A DNA stretch of 64,000 nt from Trichoplusia ni (taxonomy: Eukaryota > Arthropoda > Insecta > Lepidoptera > Noctuidae), in NCBI RefSeq assembly GCF_003590095.1, contig NC_039481.1, positions 7,378,001 to 7,442,000 of the forward strand. Direction: 5' to 3'. Numbering within the stretch: the stretch's first letter is position 1; each line of letters begins with the position of its first letter. This document shows positions 61,292 to 64,000 of the stretch, piece by piece. The notes beneath the pieces are model-generated. The model was given only the letters and a program-made list of their open reading frames with translations. It was not told the origin of the DNA and searched no databases. A program made the position numbers and the translations under genes.

Positions 61292-63835
61292 ATGGAGGAG
61301 AGTACGGAGCCCCACATGGAAACCGACGTGTCCTCGACGACAGAGGATGTCCCCGAGTCTCAGGAGGTGACTGGCTCCGACGGCAACGTCGAGATGATCA
61401 TAGTAGTGGAGAAAACGGATGAGGAGTCTGATGGCAACGATGAGAGCGAGAAGCAGGCAGCCCCAGCTGAAGAGACTAGTGGCAATGTGTCAACACCAAC
61501 AGAAGAAGCTCTACCAGTAGTGGAACAAGTAAACAAGTCTCCTGTAAAGTCTCCAACTAAAGATAAGGTTGTTACAACCCCAAGCGATGCTGTTCCTGAT
61601 GTTGTGATGATTGTAGAATCAGAACCACAGAAAAACAATGCTGTTGAGCCTTTTGTTGAAATACAGCTGGTTGAAGTAGCAGATTCCTCTGTAAAGGATC
61701 CTACTACAACTGCTGGTGAAGACAAACCAGCACCGGTACAAAATTGCCTTGAAAAAGTTGAACTGAAGCCTGTCCAAAACTCACCAATAAAGGAATTGAA
61801 AGCACAGGGCTCAGCTAAATCATCACCAGTAAAGGAATTAGTGATTGAGAAGGTCCCAGTCAATGGAAAGTTTCAATGCATTGACAGTAACAAAATAGAT
61901 GAAGGTAGCAATGAAAGTGTAGTAATTATCACCCCTATGGATGTTACTATAGATATAGATGCATCAAATGATTCTCAAAATGATTCACTGTTGGATGTGT
62001 CAGAGAAAGAACACAACAAAAGCATAAGTAGAGAATTGAAATCTCTTATAAATTCTGCCAAGGAATCTAAAATAATCAGTGAATGCACTCAACTAACAAG
62101 TAAGACTAGGAAATCTAGGGCAGCCCTGGATACATCAAGTTCCAGTCTAAATGCATCCTTAACAGAGCCCAATAAGATATTGGACGGCAGAAGAAATAGC
62201 AGTAACTCACAAAAGAGCAACTGCAGTGAGAAATCAGATAAGGTAACACTAAAAAGGTCTATGAGGTCACAAAACCCAGAATTTGTGAGCAAAGTAAAAC
62301 AGTTCCTGAACTCTGTTACTGGGAAATGTAAAGATGAGGACTATCTCCTAGAAGATGAACCTGAAGAAAAGGTTGTGAAGGAAAAACATGAGCCTGTTGA
62401 GCCATGTAGAGGAACCCCACCAAAAATTAAAAAGACTGACTATGTAGTAAGTAAAATATTATTTAAGTAAACTCTTATTAAACATAAACACTATTAAACT
62501 AGCAATGAGCCAATGATCTAATGTTGTTGATAAAAGTATGTTTAAAAAGTTAAATTATCTTCTTAATACAAATGTTTTGTGATACAGTCAAAACAAATAT
62601 TTTGAAATACAAAAGAATGAATGTAATAAAAAGAAACAAGTAGAATGACACTTGATTTCTTTTTTATTCAAATTATAGCTAACCTCTTTTCGTAAATCTT
62701 TTTGCTTTCCAATGTATGGGTAAGCTGACACAAATGTGTGAAACAAAATGGCTGCCTCAGATTTCATTTGTGACAATTAATAAATTAAAATTGTGTGTAA
62801 ATCAATATTAAAATATTTCTCATAATGGTCAGTTAGTGGTCATTATTATTAATTCTTATGAGCTTAATTTATGTTCCTAGATAAAACTATGTTAAACTAT
62901 TCTGGCTTGGATTTCATACTTAGACTTTTTATGCCCCTTTTTAAAGTCTATTTAGTAGGAAATAATGTTTGTTTATCTTTCATCAGTTTGGAGAGAAAGG
63001 CAACAAACTGCGGATGGATTCCTACTGCTGGAGATGTCATTGGCCGGCAGAGCAGGCCACCAATGAGAAGATGCACCCTCCAATGCAATGTACAGTCTGT
63101 CCAAGATCATTCCACTACAAATGCCTGACTACGACAGAGCGAAGCAAGATATGTCCAGAAAAGAGTTGGGTTTGTCCAGAATGTATGACAGTATTACAAG
63201 CAGAGAGTTCAGAGACCAGGTATATACAAACAAAATAATTATAAATAAGTTTATCTATGTTTTACACTTCTTAAATATTCATAGTTACTCACAAGCTAAA
63301 TAACATACAATAGGCTTTACCTAATACAAAAGAAAGAACAATTTGATCTTTGACCATTTGCCGAATACATTTTGTTTGCAAACTCATGCAAGGACCATCA
63401 AGATAAACTTGATAATTTATTTAGTTCAGTAGCTCATGATCAGCTCAGTACATAGATATGATATAAGAAATTCTTAGCTTTGTAAAGAAAATAGGTGAAC
63501 ATGTATTTTGGTAGCCTTTTACTTATCCTTGAATCATGTATTATGATTTCCTTGTTTAAGCCATTGCGAAATGTTTGTTTGAATTTTTTATTACTTTTCA
63601 ATAATTGATATTTTACTATGCGTATATATGCGCAAATACCCCTATTACCCCAAACCATTAGCTACTCTTACCAACTTTTACAAAAAAAAAACAGTTTCTC
63701 TTCTGGCTATGTATGTAAGTTTCTTTCTAATTATTTGCCCTTGATTTCAGATCACCAGCAATGAAAAAGATATCCCTTGGAATGCTTTGTGATCTATTGA
63801 AGCATGCATTGGAAAGAATGATGGATCTGAATGGG
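61292..63835 (+). CDS. PHD-finger chromatin reader, ZMYND8/ZMYND11-like, 5' part (three exons seen)
   Basis: Exons are 61292-62446, 62987-63219 and 63751-63835, with GT-AG borders and agreeing phases, giving 491 codons before the frame leaves the window. Exon 1 (385 residues) is disordered: acidic, Ser/Thr/Pro-rich, with repeated SPVK/SPIKEL words (KSPVKSPTKD, NSPIKELKA, SSPVKELVI), and basic patches after residue 270. Exon 2 holds a C4HC3 PHD finger: C399, C402, C420, C423, H428, C431, C448, C451, starting YCWRCHWP and ending WVCPECM. Exon 3 (LGMLCDLLKHALERMMDL) resembles the helix that leads into the bromodomain in ZMYND8/ZMYND11. That family next has bromo-, PWWP and MYND domains, expected to the right. 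These proteins read histone marks in the nucleus. ZMYND8 or ZMYND11 cannot be decided from this part. The 5' UTR is spliced. Confidence 0.8.
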
Positions 63836-64000
63836 GTAATTTAATGCTTATTTTTGTTTTGGCTTATTGTTACGTCGTATCCATATAACGAGTGTTCTAA
63901 TTCAATCGAGTGACACGAATTTGCGTGTACTATTGTTCCTTACTTAGATAACAGTATAACGTAAAAAGTAAGAGTATTTGTTAAGAATTTATTTCTTCTA
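63836..64000 (+). other. Intron of the ZMYND-like gene (partial, right edge)
   Basis: Begins GTAATTTAATG after a GGG codon. AT-rich. No further exon before the window ends. Confidence 0.6.

Noticed and set aside
61360..61863. 167-codon open frame on the - strand
   Set aside because: Shadow of the long ZMYND-like exon 1. The sense frame has the splice borders and PHD continuation.

Overview
The window looks like nuclear DNA of a moth or butterfly (Lepidoptera). The genes are split by short AT-rich introns with GT-AG borders. The intergenic DNA is full of repeats typical of that order: tRNA-derived SINEs whose body carries GTCTGGGTGT, fragments of LINE 3' ends that encode GEAFAQQW-like peptides, and elements with TTCCGTAC ends. 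The species cannot be told from the sequence.

Three genes are well supported. (1) The 3' half of the replication factor C subunit 4 gene (RFC4), + strand, 318-2332. It has four exons and a poly(A) signal near 3222; its start lies upstream of the window. (2) A complete myotubularin-related protein 9 gene (MTMR9), - strand, 60341 down to 54272. Its ten exons join in frame to 555 codons, and the protein lacks the catalytic cysteine. (3) The 5' part of a PHD-finger chromatin-reader gene of the ZMYND8/ZMYND11 type, + strand, 61292-63835. Its first coding exon is one long acidic, serine-rich segment, and the gene runs off the right edge. MTMR9 and the ZMYND-like gene are divergent, with start codons 950 bp apart, so they probably share a promoter region.

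Between RFC4 and MTMR9 lie about 50 kb with no firmly supported gene. This stretch is AT-rich but broken by short GC/CpG-rich islands near 4.5-5.6, 9.0-9.4, 13.6, 16.7, 31.3, 35.5, 38.1-38.5, 47.5 and 49.4 kb, and by clusters of homeodomain-type TAATTA/TAATTG sites. That pattern suits the regulatory domain or long introns of a developmental gene, but this is inference. A possible transcription start near 4909 and a possible signal-peptide exon at 46587-46857 are the only hints of a gene there.

The same stretch carries most of the repeats: three + strand SINE copies of one family (10.46, 15.24, 54.47 kb), two - strand SINEs of other families (20.9 and 36.2 kb), a 1.1-kb element with an internally amplified ~320-bp unit (25.2-26.3 kb), LINE 3' remnants (27.1, 43.7, 55.9 kb), and a dispersed hairpin family with six recognisable copies. 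The best candidates for something undescribed are the hairpin family, the amplifying unit with its adjacent 36-bp palindrome, and the possible secreted-protein exon.
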